From assembly GCF_014650675.1 (NCBI RefSeq), contig NZ_BMVK01000020.1, positions 1 to 64,000 of the forward strand: a DNA stretch of 64,000 nt, in the 5' to 3' direction. The notes under the pieces were generated by a model. The model saw only the letters and a program-made list of their open reading frames with translations. It was not told where the DNA came from and did not search any database. This DNA is from Streptomyces anulatus (lineage in GTDB: Bacteria; Actinomycetota; Actinomycetes; Streptomycetales; Streptomycetaceae). This document shows, piece by piece, positions 1-7,785 of this stretch; within the stretch, counting starts at the first letter, position 1; the number at the start of each line of letters is the position of its first letter. A program made the position numbers and the translations under genes.

Positions 1-135
1 GTCAAGGCGAAGCTGGCCGGTATGGGCCTCGCGCTCAAGGACTCGCCTCCCGGCTTCGACCCGACCGCCGCCGCCGACGCCTTCGGCGCCGACGACGACG
101 CGGACGCCGGTTTCGTGGAGACCGAGCAGTACTGA
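1..135 (+). CDS. rpoA: RNA polymerase alpha subunit, 3' end only
   Basis: Only the last 44 codons are present; the rest lies upstream of the window. The frame reads VKAKLAGMGLALKDSPPG followed by an acidic tail ending in ETEQY and a TGA stop at 133-135. The K-LAGMGLALK segment is the final helix of the alpha C-terminal domain, which contacts UP elements and activators in the RNA polymerase holoenzyme. The next gene on the same strand is rplQ, the standard rpoA-rplQ order of bacterial ribosomal operons. The acidic tail after the domain is typical of actinobacterial alpha subunits. Identification rests on this short stretch plus the neighbour. Confidence 0.92.
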   Translation, partial: VKAKLAGMGLALKDSPPGFDPTAAADAFGADDDADAGFVETEQY

Positions 136-195
136 GTCGCCTCCCGGCTGGGGGTGCCCGGTTTTGCGGGTGCCCCGGGCCGGGGCTGAGGATTT

Positions 196-220
196 GTCCT
201 CAATCGCCGGACGGGCTTGA
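196..220. repeat. Solitary copy of a Streptomyces intergenic repeat
   Basis: The gap between rpoA and rplQ (136-360) holds GTCCTCAATCGCCGGACGGG followed by CTTGA. I recall near-identical sequences scattered between genes in many Streptomyces chromosomes, usually near 3' ends. It is related to the degenerate array at 4511-4641. A GC-rich imperfect hairpin precedes it at about 148-176 and may serve as the rpoA terminator. The rest of the gap should carry the rplQ leader. Confidence 0.6.
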
Positions 221-360
221 TTTTGGCTGATGTCCGGCGAACGTCGGGCGGGCTTGAAAGCCGTGCCCGACCGGCACGTATGACTTCCGGGAGGCGTCCG
301 CCTCGCGGGAACTGACACCGGTACCTGATACGGCCGGTGCAGCACACAAGGAGAATCACC

Positions 361-864
361 ATGCCGCGTCCCGCAAAGGGTGCCCGTCTGGGCGGCAGCG
401 CCGCGCACGAGCGTCTGCTTCTCGCCAACCTGGCGAAGTCGCTGTTCGAGCACGGCCGCATCACGACGACCGAGGCCAAGGCCCGTCGCCTGCGTCCGGT
501 CGCCGAGCGCCTCGTCACCAAGGCGAAGAAGGGCGACATCCACAACCGTCGCCTGGTGCTCCAGACGATCACGGACAAGAGCATCGTCCACACGCTCTTC
601 ACCGAGATCGCTCCCCGATACGAGAACCGCCCCGGTGGTTACACCCGTATCACCAAGATCGGCAACCGTCGTGGCGACAACGCCCCGATGGCGGTCATCG
701 AGCTGGTCGAGGCGCTGACCGTGGCCCAGCAGGCCACCGGTGAGGCCGAGGCCGCCACGAAGCGTGCGGTCAAGGAAGACGCCCTCAAGAAGGACGAGGC
801 CCCCGCGGCCGAGTCCGTCGAGGACGCCAAGCCGGCCGACGACGCGGAGTCCAAGGACGCCTGA
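361..864 (+). CDS. rplQ: 50S ribosomal protein L17
   Basis: The 167-residue protein begins MPRPAKGARLGGSAAHERLL and is a large-subunit protein lying near the peptide exit tunnel. Residues 1-118 match the L17 fold, including HGRITTTEAKARRLRP and NRRGDNAPMAVIELVE. Residues from about 125 form a Lys/Glu/Ala-rich tail, a common actinobacterial extension. The ATG at 361 is chosen over an in-frame ATG at 337 because AAGGAG lies about 8 nt before it and the family starts MPRP or MRH. It follows rpoA, as in most bacteria. Confidence 0.97.
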   Translation: MPRPAKGARLGGSAAHERLLLANLAKSLFEHGRITTTEAKARRLRPVAERLVTKAKKGDIHNRRLVLQTITDKSIVHTLFTEIAPRYENRPGGYTRITKIGNRRGDNAPMAVIELVEALTVAQQATGEAEAATKRAVKEDALKKDEAPAAESVEDAKPADDAESKDA

Positions 865-883
865 GCGTTCTAGCGACCACGGG

Positions 884-921
884 ACGGGCCCGCATCACCC
901 TTCGGGGCGGTGCGGGCCCGT
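884..921 (+). terminator. Hairpin between rplQ and truA
   Basis: Arms ACGGGCCCGCA (884-894) and TGCGGGCCCGT (911-921) pair perfectly over 11 bp. A 16-nt loop holds a small inner CCC/GGG pairing, and TTCT follows. It lies 20 nt after the rplQ stop and 33 nt before the truA start, so it could end the ribosomal transcript or attenuate truA. Confidence 0.6.
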
Positions 922-954
922 TCTGCTGACCAGGGGCAGTGAGAGGATGACGCG

Positions 955-1809
955 GTGAGTGACGAGGCGGAGCCCGGTTTCGTACGGGTGCGGCTGGACC
1001 TGGCCTACGACGGCAAGGACTTCTCCGGCTGGGCGAAGCAGACCAGCCGGCGCACGGTGCAGGGCGAGATCGAGGACGCGCTGCGGACCGTGACCCGCTC
1101 CGCCGTGACGTACGACCTGACGGTGGCCGGCCGGACGGACGCCGGGGTGCACGCGCGCGGCCAGGTGGCCCACGTGGACCTGCCGGAGGCGGTCTGGGCC
1201 GAGCACGAGGAGAAGCTGCTGCGACGGCTGGCGGGCCGGCTGCCGCTGGACGTACGGATCTGGCGGGCGGCTCCCGCAGCGGCCGGGTTCAACGCCCGGT
1301 TCTCCGCACTGTGGCGGCGGTACGCGTACCGGGTGGGGGACCGGCCCGGCGGCGTCGATCCGCTGACCCGGGGTCATGTGCTCTGGCACGACCGGCCGTT
1401 GGACATGGACGCGATGAACGAGGCGGCCGCGCTGATGGTGGGGGAGCACGACTTCGCCGCGTACTGCAAGAAGCGCGAGGGCGCGACGACCATCCGTACG
1501 CTCCAGAAGTTCGGCTGGGTACGGGATTCCGGCTCCGGCGTCCTCACCGCGACCGTGCAGGCGGACGCGTTCTGCCACAACATGGTGCGGGCGCTGATCG
1601 GGGCGGCGCTGTTCGTCGGCGACGGGCGGCGGCCGGCCGGCTGGCCCGCCGAGGTGCTCGCCGCGAAGGTGCGCGACCCCGGGGTGCACGTGGTGCGCCC
1701 GCACGGGCTCACGCTGGAGGAAGTGGCCTATCCGGCGGACGAGTTGCTGGCGGCCCGCGCCGTCGAGGCCCGGAACGTACGGACGTTGCCGGGGGCCGGC
1801 TGCTGCTGA
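955..1809 (+). CDS. truA: tRNA pseudouridine(38-40) synthase
   Basis: This 284-residue enzyme isomerises uridines 38-40 in the tRNA anticodon arm to pseudouridine. The catalytic motif GRTDAGVHARGQVAH is present with the nucleophile Asp at about residue 62. Other TruA landmarks are LAYDGKDFSGWAKQ near the N terminus, FNARFSALWRRYAYRV near residue 110, and the C-terminal FCHNMVRALIGAALFVGDGR. The GTG start at 955 follows GAGAGGATG and gives normal family length. It lies just downstream of rplQ, its usual place in actinomycetes. Confidence 0.96.
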   Translation: MSDEAEPGFVRVRLDLAYDGKDFSGWAKQTSRRTVQGEIEDALRTVTRSAVTYDLTVAGRTDAGVHARGQVAHVDLPEAVWAEHEEKLLRRLAGRLPLDVRIWRAAPAAAGFNARFSALWRRYAYRVGDRPGGVDPLTRGHVLWHDRPLDMDAMNEAAALMVGEHDFAAYCKKREGATTIRTLQKFGWVRDSGSGVLTATVQADAFCHNMVRALIGAALFVGDGRRPAGWPAEVLAAKVRDPGVHVVRPHGLTLEEVAYPADELLAARAVEARNVRTLPGAGCC

Positions 1810-1818
1810 GCGTCGCTG

Positions 1819-1860
1819 CGGCGCCGAACTCCCGGTCGGACGACCGGGAGTTCGGCGCCG
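1819..1860. terminator. Bidirectional terminator between truA and a convergent gene
   Basis: A 20-bp perfect inverted repeat, 1819-1838 and 1841-1860, is separated by only 2 nt. It begins CGGCGCCGAACTCCCGG and lies 9 nt after the truA stop and 14 nt from the end of the convergent gene. No T-run follows, as is usual in Streptomyces. Confidence 0.8.
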
Positions 1861-1874
1861 AGGGCGTCGCCCCG

Positions 1875-2726
1875 TCAGCCGTTGGGGGCGGCCGCGGCCT
1901 GGGAGGCCTGGAGCTGGCCCCGGCGGTGGATCTGGCGGAAGGTGAAGTTCGTCAGGTCCTTGTTGACCGCGTAGACGCCCTTGTCCGCCGTGGTGACCCG
2001 CTTGCCGTTCAGGAAGCCGCCGACGGTAAAGTAGGCGTAGCGGCCGTAGGAGTTGGCGGTACTCAGGCAGACCGTGCCGCCCCGGCAGAAGGTGTCGACG
2101 CCGCCGCCGCTGAGGGAGGCGAGGCCGCCCGCGCTCTGGTCGACGGCCTTCTTGGCGCTGGCCTCCGTCCCGAAGACGGCGATGCCGACCGTGACGGCCA
2201 CCCCGTCCTTGCGGTAGGTGGCCCGGATGAGCCGGTCGCAGCCGTTGTTCGTGAGGACCGGGCCGAGGGCGCCCTGGGTGCCCGTCGTGCACTTCGCGGT
2301 GCTGCTAGTCGCGCCCTTGAGGTGCACGCGGTCGCCCATGGTGAGCTTCTTGCCGGGGAAGAACCCCTCGACGGTGATCGGCGCCCTGTCCTTCTTGGCG
2401 CTGGAGATGTAGTCCTTGGGGTCCGGCGGGGGCGGTGGTGCGACCGAGGAGAACGAGGGCGCGGGCGCCGAGGTGTCCTCGGGGAGGTCGGCGGGTGCGG
2501 GCAGCTGGCTCGCGTTTTTGTCCGCCTTGCCCGTGCCGCCGCCGTTCGACGTGACCACCGCCGTGGTCACGATCGCGCCGATCGCCACAGTGGCCAGCGC
2601 GCCACCGCCGATCATCATCAGCTTCTTCCGGCGGGCGCGCGCCGCGGATTCCTCCGCCAGCGCCGCCCAGTCCGGAGTCCCGTCGCCCCCGGGCCCCCAG
2701 GAGGCCCCCCCTTGCCCAAAGCTCAT
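1875..2726 (-). CDS. Membrane-anchored protein of unknown function
   Basis: The 283-residue protein has a Gly/Pro-rich cytosolic N terminus (SFGQGGASWGPGGDGTPDW), a basic RARRKK stretch and one membrane helix near residues 37-58 (MMIGGGALATVAIGAIVTTA). A Pro/Ser linker and an extracellular domain of about 170 residues follow. That domain has four Cys (KCTTGTQ, NNGCDRL, FCRGG, VCLST), compatible with two disulfides outside the cell. I do not recognise a catalytic motif. Such proteins are common single-pass hypothetical proteins in Streptomyces. It is convergent with truA and divergent from the ABC-F gene. The start follows from the conserved MSFGQGG beginning. Confidence 0.75.
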   Translation of the reverse strand: MSFGQGGASWGPGGDGTPDWAALAEESAARARRKKLMMIGGGALATVAIGAIVTTAVVTSNGGGTGKADKNASQLPAPADLPEDTSAPAPSFSSVAPPPPPDPKDYISSAKKDRAPITVEGFFPGKKLTMGDRVHLKGATSSTAKCTTGTQGALGPVLTNNGCDRLIRATYRKDGVAVTVGIAVFGTEASAKKAVDQSAGGLASLSGGGVDTFCRGGTVCLSTANSYGRYAYFTVGGFLNGKRVTTADKGVYAVNKDLTNFTFRQIHRRGQLQASQAAAAPNG

Positions 2727-2756
2727 GCGCGCAGTTTAGAGGGAGACGTAAACCGG

Positions 2757-2786
2757 TTGGGACAACCGTTCGCGGACCGTGACAAT
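2757..2786 (+). promoter_or_regulatory. Candidate promoter for a leaderless ABC-F mRNA
   Basis: TTGGGA at 2757-2762 and GACAAT at 2781-2786 are spaced 18 nt apart and each match the consensus at 4 of 6 positions. The ATG at 2794 starts 8 nt after the -10 box and no Shine-Dalgarno sequence precedes it. This is the geometry expected of a leaderless transcript. Confidence 0.4.
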
Positions 2787-2793
2787 GCTCTGT

Positions 2794-4413
2794 ATGGGAC
2801 ATCTCGAAGCAGGCCACCTGGAGTACTACCTACCGGACGGGCGGGTGCTGCTCGGCGACGCCTCGTTCCGGGTGGCCGACGGGGCCGTCGTCGCGCTCGT
2901 CGGGGCGAACGGGGCGGGCAAGACGACCTTGCTGCGGCTGCTCGCCGGTGAGCTCCAGCCGCACGGCGGCACGGTGTCGGTGAGCGGCGGGCTCGGTGTG
3001 ATGCCGCAGTTCGTGGGTTCGGTGCGGGACGAGCGGACGGTGCGGGACCTGTTGGTCTCCGTGGCCCAGCCTCGTATCAGGGAGGCCGCCAAGGCCGTCG
3101 ACGCGGCCGAGGAACGCATCCTCACCGTCGACGACGAGGCCGCGCAGATGGCGTACGCGCAGGCGCTCAGCGACTGGGCCGAGGCGCGCGGGTACGAGGC
3201 CGAGACGGTCTGGGACATGTGCACCATGGCCGCGCTGGGCGTCCCGTACGAGAAGGCGCAGTGGCGCGAGGTGCGCACGCTCAGCGGCGGTGAGCAGAAG
3301 CGGCTGGTGCTGGAGGCGCTGCTGCGCGGGCCCGACGAGGTCCTGCTGCTGGACGAACCGGACAACTATCTGGACGTGCCGGGCAAGCGGTGGCTGGAGG
3401 GGAAGCTGAAGGAGACCCGTAAGACGGTCCTCTTCGTCTCCCACGACCGGGAGCTGCTGTCCCGTGCTGCCGAGAAGATCGTCAGCGTTGAGCCGAGCCC
3501 TGCGGGCAGCGACGTATGGGTGCACGGCGGCGGCTTCGCCACGTACCACGACGCGCGCAAGGAGCGCTTCGCCCGGTTCGAGGAGCTGCTGCGGCGCTGG
3601 CAGGAGGAGCACGCCCGGCTGAAGGCGCTCGTCCTGCGGATGCGGCAGCAGGCGGCGAACAGCCCCGACATGGCGAACCGCTACCACGCGATGCAGACCC
3701 GCTTCAAGAAGTTCGAGGAGGCGGGCCCGCCGCCGGAGCCGCCGCGCGAGCAGGACATCCGGATGCGGCTGCGCGGCGGGCGGACCGGGGTGCGGGCGGT
3801 GACCTGCAAGAGTCTGGAGCTGACCGGGCTGATGAAGCCGTTCGACCTGGAGATCTACTACGGGGAACGGGTCGCGGTCCTCGGCTCCAACGGGTCGGGC
3901 AAGTCGCACTTTCTGCGGCTGCTGGCGGGGGAGCCGGTGGCGCACACGGGGGAGTGGAAGCTCGGGGCGCGGGTCGTGCCCGGGCACTTCGCCCAGACGC
4001 ACGCGCATCCGGAACTGCTCGGCAAGACGCTGGTGGAGATCCTCTGGTCCGAGCACGCCAAGGACCGGGGCGGGGCGATGTCGGTGCTGCGGCGCTATGA
4101 GCTGGAGCGGCAGGGGGACCAGCCGTTCGAGAAGCTGTCCGGCGGGCAGCAGGCGCGGTTCCAGATCCTGCTGCTGGAGCTGGCCGGCACGACGGCGCTG
4201 CTGCTGGACGAGCCGACGGACAACCTGGACCTGGAGTCGGCGGAGGCGTTGCAGGACGGTCTCGAGGTGTACGACGGCACGGTGATGGCCGTCACGCACG
4301 ACCGGTGGTTCGCGAAGTCCTTCGACCGGTATCTGGTCTTCGGCTCGGACGGGGTCGTCCGGGAGACGGCGGAGCCGGTGTGGGACGAGCGGAGGGTGGA
4401 GCGGGTGCGGTGA
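2794..4413 (+). CDS. ABC-F family ATP-binding protein
   Basis: The 539-residue protein has two nucleotide-binding domains and no membrane helix, the layout of ABC-F proteins that act on ribosomes. Domain 1 has Walker A GANGAGKTT near residue 37, signature LSGGEQKR near 163 and Walker B VLLLDEPDN. Domain 2 has GSNGSGKS near 364, LSGGQQAR near 448 and ALLLDEPTDNLD. A charged linker (FARFEELLRRWQEEHARLKALV) joins them, equivalent to the interdomain arm reaching the tRNA site. Subfamilies include translation factors and antibiotic resistance proteins; the sequence does not decide which. The ATG at 2794 is preferred because family members begin near MGHLEAGHLEYYLPDGR; GTG at 2779 would add five residues. 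Confidence 0.9.
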   Translation: MGHLEAGHLEYYLPDGRVLLGDASFRVADGAVVALVGANGAGKTTLLRLLAGELQPHGGTVSVSGGLGVMPQFVGSVRDERTVRDLLVSVAQPRIREAAKAVDAAEERILTVDDEAAQMAYAQALSDWAEARGYEAETVWDMCTMAALGVPYEKAQWREVRTLSGGEQKRLVLEALLRGPDEVLLLDEPDNYLDVPGKRWLEGKLKETRKTVLFVSHDRELLSRAAEKIVSVEPSPAGSDVWVHGGGFATYHDARKERFARFEELLRRWQEEHARLKALVLRMRQQAANSPDMANRYHAMQTRFKKFEEAGPPPEPPREQDIRMRLRGGRTGVRAVTCKSLELTGLMKPFDLEIYYGERVAVLGSNGSGKSHFLRLLAGEPVAHTGEWKLGARVVPGHFAQTHAHPELLGKTLVEILWSEHAKDRGGAMSVLRRYELERQGDQPFEKLSGGQQARFQILLLELAGTTALLLDEPTDNLDLESAEALQDGLEVYDGTVMAVTHDRWFAKSFDRYLVFGSDGVVRETAEPVWDERRVERVR

Positions 4414-4510
4414 CCTTGGCGGTCGGCGGGGTGGGGTGAGCGTGTGGTGGGTGCGAGGGTGGGGTGCCGTGCGGCGCCGTTGCGGGGGCGCTGCCCCCGA
4501 GCCCCCGCGC

Positions 4511-4641
4511 CTCAAGCGCCGGCGGGGCTGGAGAAGGTCGCCTCAAGCGCCGGCGGGGCTGGAGAGGTGTCCTCAAGCGCCGGACGGGCTGGGTGGGTGC
4601 GGCGGGGCTGGAAAGGTCGGCTCAAGCGCCGGGCGGGCTGG
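4511..4641 (+). repeat. Degenerate tandem array of a Streptomyces intergenic repeat
   Basis: Four copies of CTCAAGCGCCGGCGGGGCTG or close variants start at 4511, 4542, 4572 and 4621, with a partial copy at 4601-4620. Spacings are 31, 30 and 49 nt. The core resembles the solitary copy at 196-220 (CTCAATCGCCGGACGGGCTT). The array lies in a 492-nt gap (4414-4905) between the ABC-F gene and rplM. The flanks of the array are G-rich and hold no recognisable gene. Confidence 0.75.
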
Positions 4642-4692
4642 GTAGGTGCGGTGGGGCCGGGGGTGCGGGCGGGCTGGTCGGGCAGGGGCGTT

Positions 4693-4722
4693 TTGACCTG
4701 TGTGGGGGCTCACCGGTAGGCT
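4693..4722 (+). promoter_or_regulatory. Promoter of the rplM-rpsI operon
   Basis: TTGACC (4693-4698) and TAGGCT (4717-4722) are separated by 18 nt, close to the housekeeping (HrdB) consensus of Streptomyces. Transcription would start near 4729, leaving a leader of about 175 nt before the rplM GTG. That leader is long enough to carry a regulatory structure, but I recognise no known ribosomal-protein leader motif in it. Confidence 0.6.
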
Positions 4723-4905
4723 CTCCGTTTGTTATACGTATTGGCTTCGTCGTTCTCACGCGAAGGGCCTTACGTAGGTTCCCTGGAGCAGTTACCAGTG
4801 GCTCGCATACGGGCAGCGTCCCCGGCATTGTGAGCCCCAGCTGCATATCGCTTCAGAGGTGCCGTGTGTCTGGATCCCATCCACTGAAGAAGCGAAGGCT
4901 GCGAA

Positions 4906-5349
4906 GTGCGTACGTACAGCCCCAAGCCCGGCGATGTCACGCGCCAGTGGCACATCATTGACGCTCAGGACATCGTCCTGGGCCGTCTGGCCACCACGGC
5001 TGCGAACCTCCTCCGAGGCAAGCACAAGGCGATCTACGCCCCCCACATGGACATGGGCGATTTCGTCATCATCATCAACGCCGACAAGGTTCACCTGTCC
5101 GGCAACAAGAAGACCCAGAAGATGGCGTACCGCCACTCCGGGTTCCCGGGCGGTCTCCGTTCGGTGCGCTACGACGAGCTTCTCGCGAAGAACCCCGAGA
5201 AGGCCGTCGAGAAGGCCATCAAGGGCATGATCCCCAAGAACACCCTGGGCCGTCAGATGATCTCGAAGCTCAAGGTCTACGCGGGCGACCAGCACCCGCA
5301 CGCTGCTCAGCAGCCGGTCCCGTTCGAGATCACCCAGGTCGCGCAGTAG
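4906..5349 (+). CDS. rplM: 50S ribosomal protein L13
   Basis: The 147-residue protein begins VRTYSPKPGDVTRQWHIIDA, the actinobacterial L13 start, and contains LGRLATTAANLLRGKHK and the conserved HSGFPGGLRS. L13 binds 23S rRNA early in large-subunit assembly. The GTG at 4906 has GAAGCGAAGG upstream and gives the family length. It is followed 43 nt later by rpsI, the universal rplM-rpsI pair, and is probably transcribed from the promoter at 4693-4722. Confidence 0.98.
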   Translation: MRTYSPKPGDVTRQWHIIDAQDIVLGRLATTAANLLRGKHKAIYAPHMDMGDFVIIINADKVHLSGNKKTQKMAYRHSGFPGGLRSVRYDELLAKNPEKAVEKAIKGMIPKNTLGRQMISKLKVYAGDQHPHAAQQPVPFEITQVAQ

Positions 5350-5392
5350 TTCCGGCCACCCCTAAGACATACAGAAAGATCTGAGGAGAATC

Positions 5393-5920
5393 GTGGCCGA
5401 GACCACTGTTGAGACCCCCGTCGAGGGCACCGAGGGCGAGGAGACCTTCGCCGAGGTGACCACCTTCGAGTCCGAGGTCCCCGTCGAGGGTGAGTACACC
5501 TCCGAGTCGCTCGCTGGCCGCTTCGGCGACCCGCAGCCCGCGGCCGGCCTTGGCCGTCGCAAGAACGCCATCGCCCGCGTCCGGATCATCCCGGGCACCG
5601 GCAAGTGGAAGATCAACGGTCGCACCCTTGAGGACTACTTCCCCAACAAGGTGCACCAGCAGGAAGTCAACGAGCCCTTCAAGGTTCTCGAGCTCGACGG
5701 TCGCTACGACGTCGTGGCCCGCATCTCGGGTGGCGGTGTCTCCGGTCAGGCCGGCGCCCTGCGCCTCGGTGTGGCCCGCTCGCTGAACGAGGCGGACGTG
5801 GACAACAACCGCGCCACGCTGAAGAAGGCCGGCTTCCTCTCCCGCGACGACCGTGCGGTCGAGCGCAAGAAGGCCGGTCTCAAGAAGGCCCGTAAGGCCC
5901 CGCAGTACAGCAAGCGCTAA
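5393..5920 (+). CDS. rpsI: 30S ribosomal protein S9
   Basis: The 175-residue protein ends KARKAPQYSKR, the basic S9 tail that reaches the peptidyl-tRNA in the P site. The core begins at about residue 50 (GLGRRKNAIARVRIIPGTG) and includes GGGVSGQAGALRLGVARSL. An acidic N-terminal extension of about 45 residues precedes it and is typical of high-GC actinobacteria. The GTG start at 5393 has TGAGGAGAA upstream. It is cotranscribed with rplM and closed by the hairpin at 5946-5978. Confidence 0.98.
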   Translation: MAETTVETPVEGTEGEETFAEVTTFESEVPVEGEYTSESLAGRFGDPQPAAGLGRRKNAIARVRIIPGTGKWKINGRTLEDYFPNKVHQQEVNEPFKVLELDGRYDVVARISGGGVSGQAGALRLGVARSLNEADVDNNRATLKKAGFLSRDDRAVERKKAGLKKARKAPQYSKR

Positions 5921-5945
5921 ACATCGCCTGCTCGACTGTCACGTT

Positions 5946-5978
5946 CGCCCCGGCGGCACACTCCGTGCTGCCGGGGCG
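5946..5978 (+). terminator. Terminator of rplM-rpsI
   Basis: A 14-bp stem (5946-5959 with 5965-5978) has one G-U pair, a 5-nt loop and a following TTCGTTTA. It lies 25 nt after the rpsI stop. The rest of the 275-nt gap before glmM has an unusually T-rich stretch around 6101-6150, in which no short gene was recognised. Confidence 0.75.
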
Positions 5979-6195
5979 TTCGTTTATCGGCGCTCGCGGG
6001 CGTATAACGGCATAAGACGTTCATCGGCCTGCGAGGGGACCGTGGCCCGGTGAGCGCGGTCGAGCATCCCGCCCGGTCGTCGCGCCATGCCGCCTGACGT
6101 GCCTTTTTTCTTCTTTTCGTTGCTTTCGTTGTTTGGTTGCTCAGTTCGATTGCTGTGCAGTGGTTTGTGGTTTCGGAGCACTTCGGAGGACACCA

Positions 6196-7554
6196 GTGGG
6201 ACGACTCTTCGGTACGGACGGAGTACGCGGTGTCGCCAACGCCGATCTGACGGCCGAGCTCGCGCTCGGCCTCTCGGTCGCGGCGGCGCACGTACTCGCC
6301 GAGGCGGGCACCTTCGCGGGCCATCGCCCGACCGCCGTGGTCGGACGTGATCCGCGAGCCTCCGGAGAGTTCCTGGAGGCCGCCGTCGTGGCGGGCCTGG
6401 CCAGCGCCGGTGTCGACGTGCTGCGCGTCGGTGTCCTGCCGACGCCCGCCGTGGCGTACCTCACCGGCTCGCTCGGCGCGGACATCGGCGTGATGCTCTC
6501 CGCCAGTCACAACGCGATGCCCGACAACGGCGTCAAGTTCTTCGCGCGCGGCGGCCACAAGCTCGCCGACGAGCTGGAGGACCGGATCGAGACGGTCTAC
6601 GAGCAGCACCGCACCGGTGAGCCGTGGAGCCGCCCGACCGGCGCCGGCGTCGGCCGGGTCACCGACTACACGGAGGGCTTCGACCGGTACGTCGCCCACC
6701 TCATCGGCGTCCTGCCCAACCGGCTCGACGGTCTCAAGGTCGTCCTGGACGAGGCGCACGGCGCCGCCGCCCGGGTCTCGCCCGAGGCGTTCGCGCGGGC
6801 CGGGGCCGAGGTCGTCACCATCGGGGCGGACCCGGACGGTCTGAACATCAACGACGGCTGCGGCTCCACCCACCTGGAGCTGCTGCGCGCCGCCGTCGTC
6901 GAGCACGGGGCCGACCTCGGCATCGCGCACGACGGCGACGCCGACCGCTGCCTCGCCGTGGACGCGGCGGGCGAGGAGGTCGACGGCGACCAGATCCTCG
7001 CCGTACTGGCCCTCGCGATGCGGGACGCCGGTCAGCTGCGCCAGGACACCGTCGTCGGCACCGTGATGTCGAACCTCGGCTTCAAGCTGGCCATGGAGCG
7101 CGAGAACATCCGGCTCATCCAGACGGCGGTCGGCGACCGGTACGTCCTGGAGTCGATGAAGGCCGAGGGCTTCGCGCTCGGCGGCGAGCAGTCCGGGCAC
7201 GTCATCGTCCTGGACCACGCCACGACCGGCGACGGCACGCTGACCGGTCTGATGCTGGCGGCCCGCGTCGCCGCCACCGGCCGGAGCCTCGCCGAGCTGG
7301 CCGGGGTCATGCAGCGCCTGCCGCAGGTCCTCATCAACGTCCCCGACGTCGACAAGACCCGGGTGAACACCTCCTCCGAGCTGGCCACCGCGGTCGTCGA
7401 GGCGGAGCGCGAGCTGGGCGAGACCGGGCGCGTACTGCTGCGCCAGTCGGGCACGGAGCCGCTGGTGCGGGTCATGGTCGAGGCCGCCGACATCGAGCAG
7501 GCGCGGGCCGTCGCGGGCCGGCTGGCCGATGTGGTGAAGTCCGCGCTGGGCTGA
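6196..7554 (+). CDS. glmM: Phosphoglucosamine mutase
   Basis: The 452-residue enzyme converts glucosamine-6-phosphate to glucosamine-1-phosphate for UDP-GlcNAc and wall synthesis. Visible motifs are GRLFGTDGVRGVANADLT at the start, the phosphoserine loop LSASHNAMPDNG with Ser near residue 104, the metal loop DGDADRCLAVD near 246, the sugar loop GGEQSGH and the phosphate-binding RQSGTEPLVRVM near the end. The GTG at 6196 is chosen because GGAGGA lies just upstream and the family begins at this point; an earlier in-frame ATG at 6133 lacks support. It works with GlmS at 28649, which makes its substrate. Confidence 0.97.
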   Translation: MGRLFGTDGVRGVANADLTAELALGLSVAAAHVLAEAGTFAGHRPTAVVGRDPRASGEFLEAAVVAGLASAGVDVLRVGVLPTPAVAYLTGSLGADIGVMLSASHNAMPDNGVKFFARGGHKLADELEDRIETVYEQHRTGEPWSRPTGAGVGRVTDYTEGFDRYVAHLIGVLPNRLDGLKVVLDEAHGAAARVSPEAFARAGAEVVTIGADPDGLNINDGCGSTHLELLRAAVVEHGADLGIAHDGDADRCLAVDAAGEEVDGDQILAVLALAMRDAGQLRQDTVVGTVMSNLGFKLAMERENIRLIQTAVGDRYVLESMKAEGFALGGEQSGHVIVLDHATTGDGTLTGLMLAARVAATGRSLAELAGVMQRLPQVLINVPDVDKTRVNTSSELATAVVEAERELGETGRVLLRQSGTEPLVRVMVEAADIEQARAVAGRLADVVKSALG

Positions 7555-7555
7555 G

Positions 7556-7603
7556 CCCCACGGCCCCACGGCCCCACGGCCCACGGCCCACGGCCCTCGG
7601 CCC
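7556..7603. repeat. Simple CCCACGG-type repeat
   Basis: About six imperfect units of CCCCACGG or CCCACGG follow the glmM stop directly. They look like slippage-generated sequence and precede the terminator hairpin. No function is apparent. Confidence 0.6.
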
Positions 7604-7627
7604 GGCGTACGGGTCGCATGCGTACGG

Positions 7628-7673
7628 GAAGCCCCCGGCGACCACGGGAATCCACGTGGTCGCCGGGGGCTTC
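7628..7673. terminator. Bidirectional terminator after glmM
   Basis: A 19-bp perfect stem pairs 7628-7646 with 7655-7673, with an 8-nt loop. GTACGG and CCGTAC just outside extend the pairing. It ends glmM on the plus strand and could stop readthrough from the convergent phosphatase gene. Confidence 0.8.
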
Positions 7674-7785
7674 TCCGTACGCTGTGCCGTGCCGGAGGGG
7701 TGTGCGGAGCGGTGTGCGGAGCCCGTGGTCACGTACGTTGTCGGGTGGTCGCCTGGTCGTGGAGGTGTGCTGCCGGGGGCGCGGG

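Noticed and set aside
4511..4641. CRISPR array
   Set aside because: Copies are degenerate, spacing is 30-49 nt with no true spacers, and no cas gene is near. They match the common intergenic repeat.
5917..7584. Minus-strand open frame opposite glmM
   Set aside because: The plus strand encodes an unmistakable GlmM; the opposite frame gives Arg/Gly/Asp-rich sequence without known motifs.
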